From positions 372,001-436,000 of the forward strand of contig CADCXD010000018.1 of assembly GCA_902806575.1 (NCBI GenBank): a stretch of 64,000 nt of DNA, given 5' to 3'. Position 1 is the first letter of the stretch; each line of letters opens with the position of its first letter. Shown in pieces: positions 24,345 to 35,377 of the stretch. A model generated the notes under the pieces. That model worked only from the letters and a program-made list of their open reading frames with translations, had not been told where the DNA came from and did not search any database. The DNA is from Jackrogersella multiformis (Eukaryota; Ascomycota; Sordariomycetes; Xylariales; Hypoxylaceae). The translations under genes were made by a program, and so were the position numbers.

Positions 24345-25381
24345 ATGAGTCGACTCAATCCAGAGAACGACCTGTCCTCAACAGGGAGCCTGAAAATCCG
24401 ACTCTCACTCTCTCGAGATAAGACTCGAGAGAACAACGAGGCATCCTCGTCCCCGTCCCCATCAACAATGCCCGACCTCCCGCCCGCGACCACGCCGGTC
24501 CCGCAGCCGATATTCATGCCGGGCATGTCTCACCGCACCGAGGCGCCGGCGCCGGCCCCGACATCCTCAGCCCTTCCCTTCCGACCCAAGAACAACACCG
24601 CCGCCGACCAAGCAAAGGAAGCAGATGGTCAAAAAACAGAACAGGACAAAGAGAAGGACCCCCCCGGCCTCCCACGCCTACGCTTGCACGTCGAAGACCT
24701 CCTGCACCCCGGCACCTCCATCTTCCTCTCCTCCGTCGCCGCCGACTCCGTGCTCCGCACCAGCATACAGACCATCTACACGCACCTATACGGCCTCCCT
24801 CCCCCATCCTCATCCCCATCCCCTACCCTTCCCAATGCCGCCCCCACCCCACACCCCTCCACCCGCCGCCAACGCGCTCCGTAACCCTGCTCCTGCGGGA
24901 CATCGACGGCGTGGCCTACACGACGGGCAGCGACCTCGACCGGGACCACAAAGAGATACACTTCTCGCTGCGGTACATCGCATCCCTCGCGCCCTCGCGG
25001 CGCCCCCTGGAGATCAGGGGCGTGCTGCTGCACGAGCTGGTGCACTGCTACCAGTGGACGGGGCTGGGCAGCGCGCCGGGGGGGCTGATCGAGGGGGTAG
25101 CCGACTGGGTGCGGCTGCAGGGCGGCCTGGCGCCGCCGCACTGGGACCGCGCGCGCGTGCCGCCGCGCTGGGACGCCGGGTACCAGGGCACGGCGTACTT
25201 CCTGTCGTGGCTGGAGGGCCGCTTCGGCCCCGGCACCGTGCGCCGCCTCAACGAGAAGCTGCGCGCCGAGAGGTACGAGGAGGGGCGCTTCTGGACCGAG
25301 CTCGTGGGCCACCCCGTGGGGCCGCTGTTCGAGGACTACAAGGAGACGTTGCCGAAGGGCGAGGGCGAGGAGACGAAGTAG
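24345..25381 (+). pseudogene. BSP-family (plant basic secretory protein-like) putative metallopeptidase, frameshifted
   Basis: Two overlapping frames together make one BSP-family protein (Pfam PF04450 type). The upstream frame, from ATG 24345 to TAA 24882-24884, encodes a Pro/Ser-rich leader and then LPRLRLHVEDLLHPGTSIFL, the usual N-terminal strand of the domain. The downstream frame, read through to TAG 25379-25381, encodes SVTLLLRDIDGVAYTTGSDL, the zinc-binding motif HELVHCYQW (coding positions 25031 onward), the family hallmark GLIEGVADWVRLQGG and the C-terminal half. No GT-AG intron in the C-rich tract can join the frames, so a one-base loss or two-base gain between about 24779 and 24884 is needed. 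Either the gene is dead or the assembly has an indel in the C-rich run. No signal peptide is evident. The 3' half is very GC-rich. The peptidase role is inferred from HExxH. Confidence 0.75.
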
Positions 25382-25752
25382 GAGGGGTTGGTTGACCGCC
25401 AGGTGGTGATAGCCTAATAGCTAAGTACGCAGGGGGACTGTTTACCTATATAAAAATGGATGACGGAAACGTATGTTCAAAATAGAATGTAGTGGCGCTC
25501 AAAGATTTGTTTTTTTGTTAACTACCGGTAGTTGAGACAAGGTTTAGACATCCGTTTAGTACGCGATGATACATTTTCTAAGTCAGATACTCTTTATTTG
25601 TAAAGCAAAATCGAGGTTCCATATTTAGGATTGCCTATCCCATCTGTCCATGCTGATCCTGTTTCCTCAAGTCCAAATCCTTACCTCCCAAACGCCATGC
25701 CATGAAACCCTGCGGTATCGAAGAAGAATAAGAAGGAGAGAGGCGTCTATAT
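25382..25752. other. Short convergent intergenic region
   Basis: 371 bp between two convergent 3' ends. AT-rich, with a T-tract near 25509-25515; expected to hold both 3' UTRs. No gene seen. Confidence 0.55.
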
Positions 25753-26910
25753 CTAGTTGTGTACTGGGACGGCGTCGTTTTCGCTTACTACGCTTCCAAC
25801 CTCGGTCCAGCTTGCTGGGGTCATCATGCCCGAGTCGTCGCTCATTACATCAAAAGGACGTCCTTCGGGCCACGATCTAGCAGATGCGACATCGCCGATA
25901 TCCTCGCCGGATCCCACTAGCGAAGCAGAGTCCGTTGGTGTCAACATGCCATCGCTAATCAGTTCCGGCTCCGAAATCGGCGCGGCGGGTGATACTGGCA
26001 GTGGCGAGTAGAAGCTGGCAGTGGAGGCGTCGTGAGCCCAAGCTTGGATCGAGCTGTAAGCATCGCGGGATTCCTCTTGTCCGGCAGTCATATATTCGTC
26101 TGGGCCCAGTTCTTCTTCGTACAGTTCAGCCGGTGCCGCCTGTGTGGTTGGTGTATGATCCTCGACGTTGACTAGTGGGGCAATGACGGCAGCTGGCGAC
26201 GGTGACATGGTTGCGGATTGCGGCGTGTCGGCCCTAACACCAAGCCGGGTGCTTGCACTGTAGATATCACTGTACATATCAGGCTCTAGCTCATCCTTTT
26301 CGGGATCCATCAAGCTGTTCTCGAAAGCAATGTTCTCGTCAATTCCGTGCTCGTCCGTGAAGGGGTTCGTATAGATAGATTGGGCCAAGCCGCGAGCTCC
26401 GTCTCCACGTCGTCGAAGTAGACCTTCGTTGTTTTGAGTCTCTAGCCCCGTCTGGAAAACATAGCTACCCTTCTCAGCAGCACTGCCGTCTTCTCGGAGG
26501 AAGTCATCGAAATTCGAGCCTCGTGTCGAAGTTCGTGAGCGTGCGCTTCCCGGTTTCTCCGAATCTACACGTTCCTTCTCTTTCTTCTCTTCGAGCACGG
26601 CGTTCCAGTACATTATCTCTTCTCGCTGTCGTCGGCGGGTCTCGTCGTCAGCATCGACATCCGGCTCGCCGTCGATATTCATTCCCCTGGATCGGAAGAA
26701 TCCCTCGGCATCTTCGGGTCTATTAAATAGATTCTCCCGATCTTGGGGGCCGACGCTGTCCCCGAGGGAATGGAGAGCGATAGCGATTCGGCGTCGAAGG
26801 TCGTTAGCCATTCGCTGAAGCTCGGGCGATTCGTAGATGGCCACGGCAGCGGCGACGGCGACGGATAGGGCGATAACGCCGGCTGAGATGCCAGGATTAA
26901 TAGGGGGCAT
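25753..26910 (-). CDS. Hypothetical protein with N-terminal membrane anchor
   Basis: Single-exon frame of 385 aa with ATG at 26910. Residues about 8-27 (SAGVIALSVAVAAAVAIYES) form one hydrophobic segment followed at once by a basic amphipathic helix, ELQRMANDLRRRIAIALHSL, which suggests a signal anchor with the rest in the cytosol. A charged coiled-coil stretch follows (ETRRRQREEIMYWNAVLEEK, about 91-110). The remainder is acidic, Ser/Pro/Glu-rich and probably disordered, ending in PVHN. I believe this layout is conserved in related fungi, but I recognise no named family and assign no function. Upstream open frames at 27031-27546 are likely part of its 5' UTR or promoter. Confidence 0.75.
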   Translation of the reverse strand: MPPINPGISAGVIALSVAVAAAVAIYESPELQRMANDLRRRIAIALHSLGDSVGPQDRENLFNRPEDAEGFFRSRGMNIDGEPDVDADDETRRRQREEIMYWNAVLEEKKEKERVDSEKPGSARSRTSTRGSNFDDFLREDGSAAEKGSYVFQTGLETQNNEGLLRRRGDGARGLAQSIYTNPFTDEHGIDENIAFENSLMDPEKDELEPDMYSDIYSASTRLGVRADTPQSATMSPSPAAVIAPLVNVEDHTPTTQAAPAELYEEELGPDEYMTAGQEESRDAYSSIQAWAHDASTASFYSPLPVSPAAPISEPELISDGMLTPTDSASLVGSGEDIGDVASARSWPEGRPFDVMSDDSGMMTPASWTEVGSVVSENDAVPVHN

Positions 26911-29900
26911 AGTGTAAATGACGAAGTAGTTATGTAGATGACGAAGGAAATAAGTGAATGATTTGTAGGAGAGGATAACTATAGTTCAAGACACGATACT
27001 TTTGTGTGCAACTATTAGGATAAAGTATTGCTAGGAGATATAATGATGCCTAAACTTCAAGGATGATGGAAAGGAGTAGTGAATAGTGTAGACAGAATAG
27101 CTTGCGTAGCTGTTTTGTTTAGGTTGTCTGGTTAGGTTATTTGGTTGTACGTATGCTGCCTCGCCACTGAACTCGAGCCACCGCACCAGGCAGGCATATA
27201 TCCAATGTGATCCGCAATGATTGACCGCAGTTGGTTGACGTGGGGTAGAGAAATGGCAAATGGCAAAAGGAAGTACAAATGACCTTGTATCTTTACTCAC
27301 CCTTGGCGATCACGGGAGCAGGCATGTTTCAACCCGTATCCTTGGAAGCAAACGAGAAATTGAAAGAATGCCGACGCCCACGGGGAAATGGTTCCTTATA
27401 TGTTTAAGTAATTGCGTGGTAAGAAAAGGAATAAAATGAAGGGAAGAAATATAAATAAGAAACGGGAGGGGAGGAGTAGAAGAATAAGAAAAAGGATCCA
27501 AGGTTGGTTGGCTGCGACGGAGGAGTCGCAACGAGGCACTCCTCATTAGGAGATAAGGTTTGGATATAGGCGAGGTAGGTACCCCAAAGTTCTAAAGTTC
27601 AATATAGTAAAGCACCATCTGGGCAGTAGTGGCCTCCTAAAGCAACTCAAAACTCAGCAACTCATTGCGTAATTGCGTAATTGCGGTTGTGAGCCAATAA
27701 GCTGCGCCATGGTTGAAGGCAAACCGAGAAAGGATGGAACTACGTTGGTACATGGTGTATTATATCAGCTCCCCATACCTAATCCGCCCACAATATTGAT
27801 GATTAGATGGGGTACATTAAAGTAGGTATTCTATCAATCAAGAATAATATTCACTACCTAGGTAGGTCAAATTTTATGAGAATTATATCATGAAATAGAA
27901 AACGTATGTCTTAGAGTTTATATTTTAAACTAGAGCATACCTTAGTAAATAAAGTGTAAGATCTATTACCCTGGATGGACAATACATCATCCCTCCTATG
28001 AGTCCTATCGATATATATGGATATTATGTATCTGCCTAGCGCATACTTAACGCATGCCCCTCGCATGGGGGTACTCAGGTACTTATGTAGGTATCGAAAG
28101 TTTATCTTAATATCCTCGTCAGCCAAGAGACCCCTAAGTGGAATTTTGAAGCCTCTACGACATTGAGAGCTGTCAATTTTGGACCCTTGCATGTGCTATT
28201 TCCGATCATTGGGATGAGTTTGTAACACCAGTTCGAGGGCTAGTTCTCTATAAGAGGCTTGATAGGACAATCGAATCTGAGATACTGCTTGGTAAAGGTT
28301 GAGCTGCACTATGAGTTGTACAAGTCTACAGTCCGTGTTCCTAAGACAGCATGAAAAATGATCAAGCCTGACATAGGACATAGGACTTTCGATACTCTTT
28401 CTTATCCAGAAATTCGAATCTTTAAGGTTACGAAATGATAAAATAGAATGATAGTCAAGTTGAAAATTTTGTGAAGTAATTATAATGAAGACTTAAGTGT
28501 CATGAAGGTAATTTTCGTAATATCAAGATCCTCGACCTTCCTTCCGGATAGCTCCCGGTTTTAGCGGGTTATTAGCAAGCAATTAGCGACGCTATTGGTT
28601 AAGCTAGCCCACATGGAAAGTACCTAGGTACTCAGATAGTCGGTTCCAGGTTACGCCTCCTGATGTCTTCATTTGATCGTGTGTAACGCAGTCATGTCTT
28701 ACAAGATTTTCAGTATATTACCTAGGTAGGTACCTAGTGCCTGTGTAGGTGCCTACCTACATATAGGTAGGCAGATGTATCAAGCTCATACTTCACCTCT
28801 TAAATTATGATAATAGTACAAACGAAGAATATTAGTCCTCTGCTCAGGCAGCAGGTCTCACGATAGCACATTACACTTACCGACTATCAACGTCTTCACC
28901 ATAGCAACCAAGGCCAGTCCAGATAATTGAGAATATCATGGGGTCCAGTTCGATCCATAGCTGCGGATCGCCTTGTTCTTTGAACCTCGCGATCTCTGAA
29001 CCTTCAGAGGCGACCAAATCAGCTATGTCGTTCCTTCGTGCTCTTGGTTCCCCAAATGCACTGACCCATACCTGCTGTTGTATGAGAGTGATAGACATCA
29101 CTTACGCTGGTTCATTCTGACAGATCGATGTTTCGCCAGACGGATCCAGAGATGATGATGCTGCTCCTATGTAAGGACAAGGCGGATCTGTCTCTTGAGA
29201 AAGGGACTGGCTTGTCAGATATAAGTGGCTTCGCAAAGCCTCCTTAAATGAAGCCAAACGCAAGCTCCTTGCGTCTAAAAGGCGGACAAGTCAATTACAC
29301 CATTCTCTCTCTCAGCCGTTGCCCCTGATCCTCAAGTTCCTTTTCTTCTGGAATATGTAGCGTATCGGCTGTGTGACTGGCTACGGCAAGTTCACCACAT
29401 CGACCGCCGCTTATCGCTCTTCCGCACTCGGAGTGTAGAGGGTTTGTATGGCATATAGCGCCGAGTCTGATTTTATCAACTACAAACCTGAGGGCTCGCT
29501 ACCTATGTATACATGCCGTGAGATACCTAACCCCTCCTATCCCGGAGTCTGTTGGGAGTGTGGTGAGCTTGTTTTGGTGGACAGCATGATGATGCTAGCC
29601 TTGATATTGTTGGCTCCGGTACCCCCTTTTCACTTGACTGATTCCCGTCTTATTAGATGAGCGATAACATTATTGGTTAAAGGCAGTGAGTGGTAATGAG
29701 TAGGCTCGCTCTTTACCTGGCTTAAAGGGCGATCCCGAAACTGCCTAGCCACGGGTAGTACTGAGGCGGCTCTAAGTTCTCATGTATATGATGCGTATAA
29801 TCACGCATCGAGAACATTGAAAGCAGGCTTCAATGGACCTCAATAGTCAGACGGTGTCTTTACATACCCACACACCGAATCCCCCAACACCCTCTAGCTC

Positions 29901-30937
29901 AGAGGAGTGCATCCATCCCAGTGCCAGTGCCTCCGAGAAGACAGTCAAGTATCGTAATCACAACCTACCGATGCCGGGCTAAGTAGTTTGACCGGTCTGA
30001 CTAGTCTCGCGCACGGAAGACGGCCTCGACGCCAGCCAGAACAATAATGATAATCTTATTCGACAGACTCCCAGTCCAGTTCGCGATATGACGCCGCTGA
30101 TCTAATAGTCTACCCAGGGGACCTTGTGGATGAGCAAAGCAGCAGGTCGGACCATTAATAAGTACATACATGCAGAAGTAAAAACGCCGCAAGACCCAGA
30201 AACCCAACTCGCTCCCGGCGCCGCACGGGATACCTATCTCGGACAACCGGGCTCCGATACCTTGGGTCTATCAGCAGCTAGCAGAGTGCTACAACCGCCA
30301 TCCATAGAAAGCGAATAGTAAGATGGATGCGGCAAATTTGATAGGTAGGCAGGTAGGTAGTAACAGTAGGTAATATATTTTTATGCATTTTCTGCTTATT
30401 TTACTTCTTTGTTAGGTAGGGCCGTGCCCACGTGCGTATGTTCCGGTGTTGTAAGTTAGAAAGAGGAAGAGGGCAACCAAGAAAAAAAAACCACATTCAA
30501 CAACTTTGATTCGCAGTCTCTCAACCACTACCCCCCTCGATCCTCACCCCGTACCGTCCGTCCAATTGGATATGATTATTCCCCTTCTCATCCTACATTA
30601 TGTATGTACGTTTCCCCATTAACCCATCAACCCATTATCAAGTGTGGTGCTATTGCAGCTGGGGTGGCACAAGCTGATGTGACAAGCTTTTTCCTCCCGC
30701 CCCAGCCGATCAGCTTTGTCCGCTTCTAGATAATGCCGCATCAGGTGTTCCAACCTTTTTTGTATAGAGAGTTAAGTTAAGTCCCGATCAAGAACCAAGG
30801 AGACCCGATCTAGCAATCATGTTGGTGTGTGCTGTTGTGGTATTCGAGGAGCAAGGCAAGTGGATGGTAGGGGATATTTATTTTATTTATGTATGTAGGT
30901 ATGTAGGTATGTAGGTATGCAGGTGTGAGTTGTCTAC
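26911..30937. other. 4-kb intergenic region
   Basis: No supported gene. 26911-27600 is the probable promoter and leader of the minus-strand gene at 26910. 27600-28860 is AT-rich with several TAGGTA/CCTAGGTA motif copies (about 27856-27866, 28718-28738). 28860-29660 has frames of coding-like composition on both strands that do not connect by usable introns and may be a decayed gene. 29700-30900 holds TAGGTA motifs and a short (GTAGGTAT)n repeat just before the small gene at 30938. Confidence 0.5.
30892..30921 (+). repeat. Octanucleotide tandem repeat (GTAGGTAT)n
   Basis: Between three and four copies of GTAGGTAT next to the stop codon of the small gene. It is a local tandem form of the TAGGTA motif found across the intergenic DNA. 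Confidence 0.8.
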
Positions 30938-31249
30938 CTAATGCGACGACGACGCTCTGCTCGAGACGGAGCTCGTGGAAGACACCGTCGAGGTCGAAAG
31001 GCCGGAGTCGGTACGTGAGAATCCCGGTGCCTTGACACGCGCGCGCTCACTGGAGGGGTCGGCGGGTTAGCTTCGTTATGTAGTCGCAAATGCAAGATGT
31101 AGGTAGGGGGGAGGGGGATGGGGATGGGGATATGCTCACTATGAGGCTCTGTCGCTGTGGATCTCGCACTTCCATCTGCCGCTTCCGGTCTTGATGGTGA
31201 AGCTCAGAGGCCTAGTGTCGACGATCTGCTTGATGTCTACGGAAGGCAT
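30938..31249 (-). CDS. Small two-exon gene, 73-aa protein, unrecognised
   Basis: Found by reading splice sites; neither exon is long enough to stand out alone. Exon 1 is 31249-31140 (110 nt), the intron 31139-31050 (90 nt, GTGAGC donor, CCTCCAG acceptor), exon 2 31049-30938 (112 nt); the phase-2 junction restores one frame ending in TAG. Exon 1 encodes MPSVDIKQIVDTRPLSFTIK and TGSGRWKCEIHSD; exon 2 opens ERARVKAPGFSRTDSG and ends in a Ser/Thr-only tail. The unspliced frame stops right after the donor. The folded part looks like a short beta-strand domain with a Trp and a Cys; the tail should be disordered. Cytosolic, with no signal or membrane segment. Family unknown; it resembles small hypothetical proteins I associate with Sordariomycetes. 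A TATA-like ATTATATATAG on the minus strand lies about 220 bp upstream of the ATG. Confidence 0.65.
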
Positions 31250-34200
31250 GTTGACTCGACGATGGTGTTTGTTTGATGTGTAGGTAGATGTAGGTAAGTG
31301 CTTAGGTAGGTAGCTTGGACGGACGATGTAGGTAGGCTTTAGAATAGCTAAGTAGCTTAAGGGTAGGTATGTGTGAAGCTTTAGAGTGGAGATTGGTCTT
31401 GAGGAAGTGGTTGATTACAGAGCATTCGAAATCGAAGAATATGAACGCCGTGAGGGAGGCGACGGGGCTGCTATATATAATAATCACGAAACGACCGAAT
31501 TCTCCGCCCGGTTTACCCTTCGAACACACGTGCCTACGACATAAGCCACCAAAGCTACCTACCTAGGTACATGGAGGTAGCTGGACCCCTAATCTACCTA
31601 GGTACAATACACACGCTGATTTCTAAGTATGTATGTAATCTCAAGTAATATCCAGTAATAATTATTATAATGCAAAGCCAAAAACCGCGCCGGTGAGTTA
31701 TTTTGTTCTTAGACGCAACCAAACGCATTCGGAAATACCCTCTCTCGCTCTCTCGGTTCTCGGGCGTGCTTACCCTCATGTGGGTATTTTGGGGCTCCGC
31801 TCGGCGGATGCTAGGTACTTTACTCGATGCGGCGCACGACGTAGTACATTAGCTGACTGGCTTAGGGCTCGGGACTGGCTGGGATATAGTTGTAAGCCTT
31901 CTGGGGGCGTGTGAGGATAAGGAAGCTCCCTCAAGTTTTCGACGGGGGAGATCCTTGCGGGCGAAGATGTGTGTCAAGGATATTCATCTGATCGACATTT
32001 GTCGGTTCTGGGAATAGGGAATACATACATACCTAGTTTGCACTACGCTCACTCTACATGGCCTTCAGACCGCCCTGCCGCCCTACCGCCTCCGTATACC
32101 ATACCTACCTCGGTAGGTACCTACACACGGGGCCCAGTATAGGTAGGTATTTGATAGTATTACACGACCGAGCTTTTTCAACTTCGTGATACTATGATGT
32201 GGGCAAAGATGAGCGTTGCCGGAACTGTCACGCGACATACATATGTGAGGGTAATGCATGATGCAACCTACACGTACTACCTAGTACTCACTCGCCTGTC
32301 GAGGGCTTATTGGAAAGACCGGTCGAGATGCCCCCTAACACACCCACACCAGTAATAAACGCTTTAATGAGCGGTATGTAGGTATGCAATCCGCATTGTA
32401 CGTCGTCGTAGGGTACGAGGGATAATTTATGTAGGTAGCTCTCTTCCTTAAGGGAAAAAAAGAAGAAAAAGGGACTATTTCTATCTTGGATAATGGTGTA
32501 CGTCTAGTGTATACTACCTACCTAAGAACCTATCTAAAAATGCTTAACTCAACCGGGCTGACTGGCTTAAAGCATGGGCTAATTGCATACCTACACTAGG
32601 TACCTAAGGTTAGGACTTGCTCACGAGATGGGCTTGGCAGGTACGGCAGGAAAAGGGCATCACGTCTCATCCATAATTTTCCATTACCTACCTAGGTACC
32701 TAGCGTATGCAAGCAACTAGTGTAGGCAGACTTGTAAGATCTTCTCTGCAGAGCTTGCTTCATTCTAGCGCAACAGAATCGGGATGATCTCGAAAGACGA
32801 GGACTTGGATTTTCTTGGGGCCAACGCAAAATCCACAAACCCCTACCCCTGTCATCGATTTCCCCAAACGGTTCGCCCGGACGGCCGTGATTGGTCGATG
32901 GCTTCTCAGGTGAGTCGGGTTCTAGCCTCATCGGGGATAGACAGGTATCTACATGGTGCTGTAGGTATCCGCGTAAAGGCAGCCTCTCATCTCCGTCGTA
33001 TTCCCGAACCGACCTCGCTACCGATGTTTCCAGGCTTGAATCGTAGTGCTTGCTATCTGCCTGTTTACTAAGCTACGGGACTGCGGGACTGGCGGAGAAT
33101 TGAACACGCAAGAGGGATCAACAACTACAAATGTATCTCGGTGAGCGTTTCTTGTTTTCCCGGTCGCCCTACGCTAGGTACCTAGGAGGTAGGTAATAAT
33201 ATGCACCCCATCTCTCCTAAAGTCCCCTGAATGCTTACATTACCTAAGTAGGTAGGTAACATATACATATATTCTTCATCGATGATGTCCAATTAAGAAT
33301 GTCGAGGAGGCTAAAGTACATACATATCGTGTAGACAGATAGATTAACTTCCCCGTGTCTCATATCCTAATCCCTATGTTCTGGACCTCGACAGTCAAAC
33401 TACATCACATCTCAGAAAGACCGCGATTGGGTAAACATTAACGAGATAGTATTTAAGCAATGTATGTATACCCTAATACACCCTCATACACCCTCCCAAC
33501 CACGTTATCACCTGGTAGTCTATAGTCTCCGGGAGTAATTTTCTACCCGAGGTTTTTATTGGGCTACCATCTTTGAAGAAGAGCCCATCCGCGGTAGCTC
33601 GTTTGCTCTTGAGGCATTTCCCAAGAATAGAAACCCGATCACACTCTTGAGGGGGGGCATGCAAGATGAAAAGAAGAATTGGCGATCATGCGGGTTGAGA
33701 GGGATTCCTCTGCCTTATTCGCGAGAGCAATGAGAATGAGTGGCTCGATCCATAGATCGTAACACTATCCAGATAGGTGAATATACCGGGCCTCGAAGCT
33801 GCTTCTGATCGCGTGCAATTTAGTTGGCAGGTCGCACGGCTTATACAGTTAGTAAGCAATCGAGATATAATCTTGTGCACTGTTGCCCAAGAGCTGTATG
33901 TAATATATCGAGTGAACCCCTTCTTGTGCAGTCTGAGATGATGGGCTGACATACATACGTCACCAACGGAGAGTTTTTTCAAAGCTTTGAGGGATAATGC
34001 TTTATTCGCTACCCAGTGGCTAGGTATCTCGCCTAAACTTCCCTTTTAGTCGGCGGGATGCCATCCGGCATGATATACTACTTTGCGGCCCAGCCCGTCG
34101 GCATAGCGCCCGAAACCCGGCATGGCATTCCCGGAAGCACGAGAGCAGCCACTGGATTTGTAAAGCTACACGCGGCACCCTGATAATCTCATGCACGGCG

Positions 34201-34850
34201 CGCCTTGTATACGTACGTCTTCGAGAGAGAGAAAAACGCTCTTCAATTAAATGGCGCGCGCCTAATCCCATCTGGTCCCTCTAGTAAAATAGGGGTGAGG
34301 CAGGAATCTTGCGTGCCCAAATATTAGCAAATGCACGCGCTCTCTATATAACCATGCTGCCACTCTAGACCCAAGCCATAGCCCGCAGCACGTGGACGCG
34401 GCGAGCGAGGTGAGTGAGCAGAAGTGAAGCCTACAGCTAACCTCTAAAACGCAAGACTGGAGTTCACCAAGCCGGCCTCCTAAATCGATACCTCTCCATG
34501 TCTGAGTTTCCTCTGCACTCCTCTACCTAGGATAGGAGCCTAATGATATCTTACCCCCTATTCGCGCACATCCCACGTCTCGCGGAGGGATTGTAGCCTA
34601 GATCCCGACTAAGGTATTCCTGCCTGGGAAAATACCGCAAGGAACCATGCGAGATAAGACACACACCCACATGCCCTGAGACACTTGGCACATACGAAGG
34701 AAGCAGCCATGGTACGAGGCTTGGAGGCCGGCTGCTGGAAATGGCAGCGAGATACCTACCTACCTACCTACTTACCTCCTACCAGTTTTCCTTTCCATAC
34801 GTGCTGCTGCTGTTAGCCTATAGCTAGCTGCCTTTCTGCCGGCAGCGTAT

Positions 34851-34882
34851 ACGGTTACGGTTACGGTTACGGTTACGGTTAC
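34851..34882 (+). repeat. Hexanucleotide tandem repeat (TTACGG)n
   Basis: About five perfect TTACGG units. It differs from TTAGGG by one base in each unit, so it is telomere-like only in appearance. Confidence 0.9.
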
Positions 34883-34926
34883 TATGTGAGATGAGCGGCT
34901 CCGCTATATCTTGGCGTGCGGCGCAA

Positions 34927-34947
34927 AGCTGATCTGATCTGATCTGA
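34927..34947 (+). repeat. Pentanucleotide repeat (CTGAT)n
   Basis: Four near-perfect CTGAT units in intergenic DNA, 45 bp from the TTACGG repeat. Simple sequence repeat. Confidence 0.8.
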
Positions 34948-35377
34948 GATGTCGCGCTGATATTCAGGATGTCTTACCGGTGCTTACGAGTTGCGGTCAG
35001 GTAGGTAAGCCTTGTGTTCGGTGTTGCTTGCTATGACGTGGAGGTGGAAAGAAACGACTGAACGAAACAAAACAAAACATGGTCGGAACGGCAATACGGT
35101 TCTGAAGGAAGATAATACGGTTTAGGTAGACCAGACCAGACCCCTTTACTTCCATACTACCGGTATCCCACCCGGATCACGCGTTTGTGGCGACTACGGA
35201 GTAGAGTTTCACGCCTCTGCTCGTCATGGCATCCATGCGTTGTAGGTTATAATAGCTCAAATTTCAATCATGCAAATTCATTCCCATTGTTGTACACTCT
35301 TCAAGCGGGACTACCCAGCTCCCTCTAATGGACGCCACTATGGATGTATGATGAACGATGATAAGACGATGAGGTAT

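Larger units (their letters stand above)
31250..35377. other. 4.1-kb intergenic region
   Basis: No supported gene. The proximal part is the promoter of the small minus-strand gene; the distal end is the 3' flank of IDH2. It is rich in TAGGTA/CCTAGGTA motifs (for example 31556-31570, 32104-32122, 32684-32702, 33175-33195, 34752-34776). Simple repeats occur at 34851-34882 and 34927-34947. All open frames are short and unconvincing. Confidence 0.5.
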
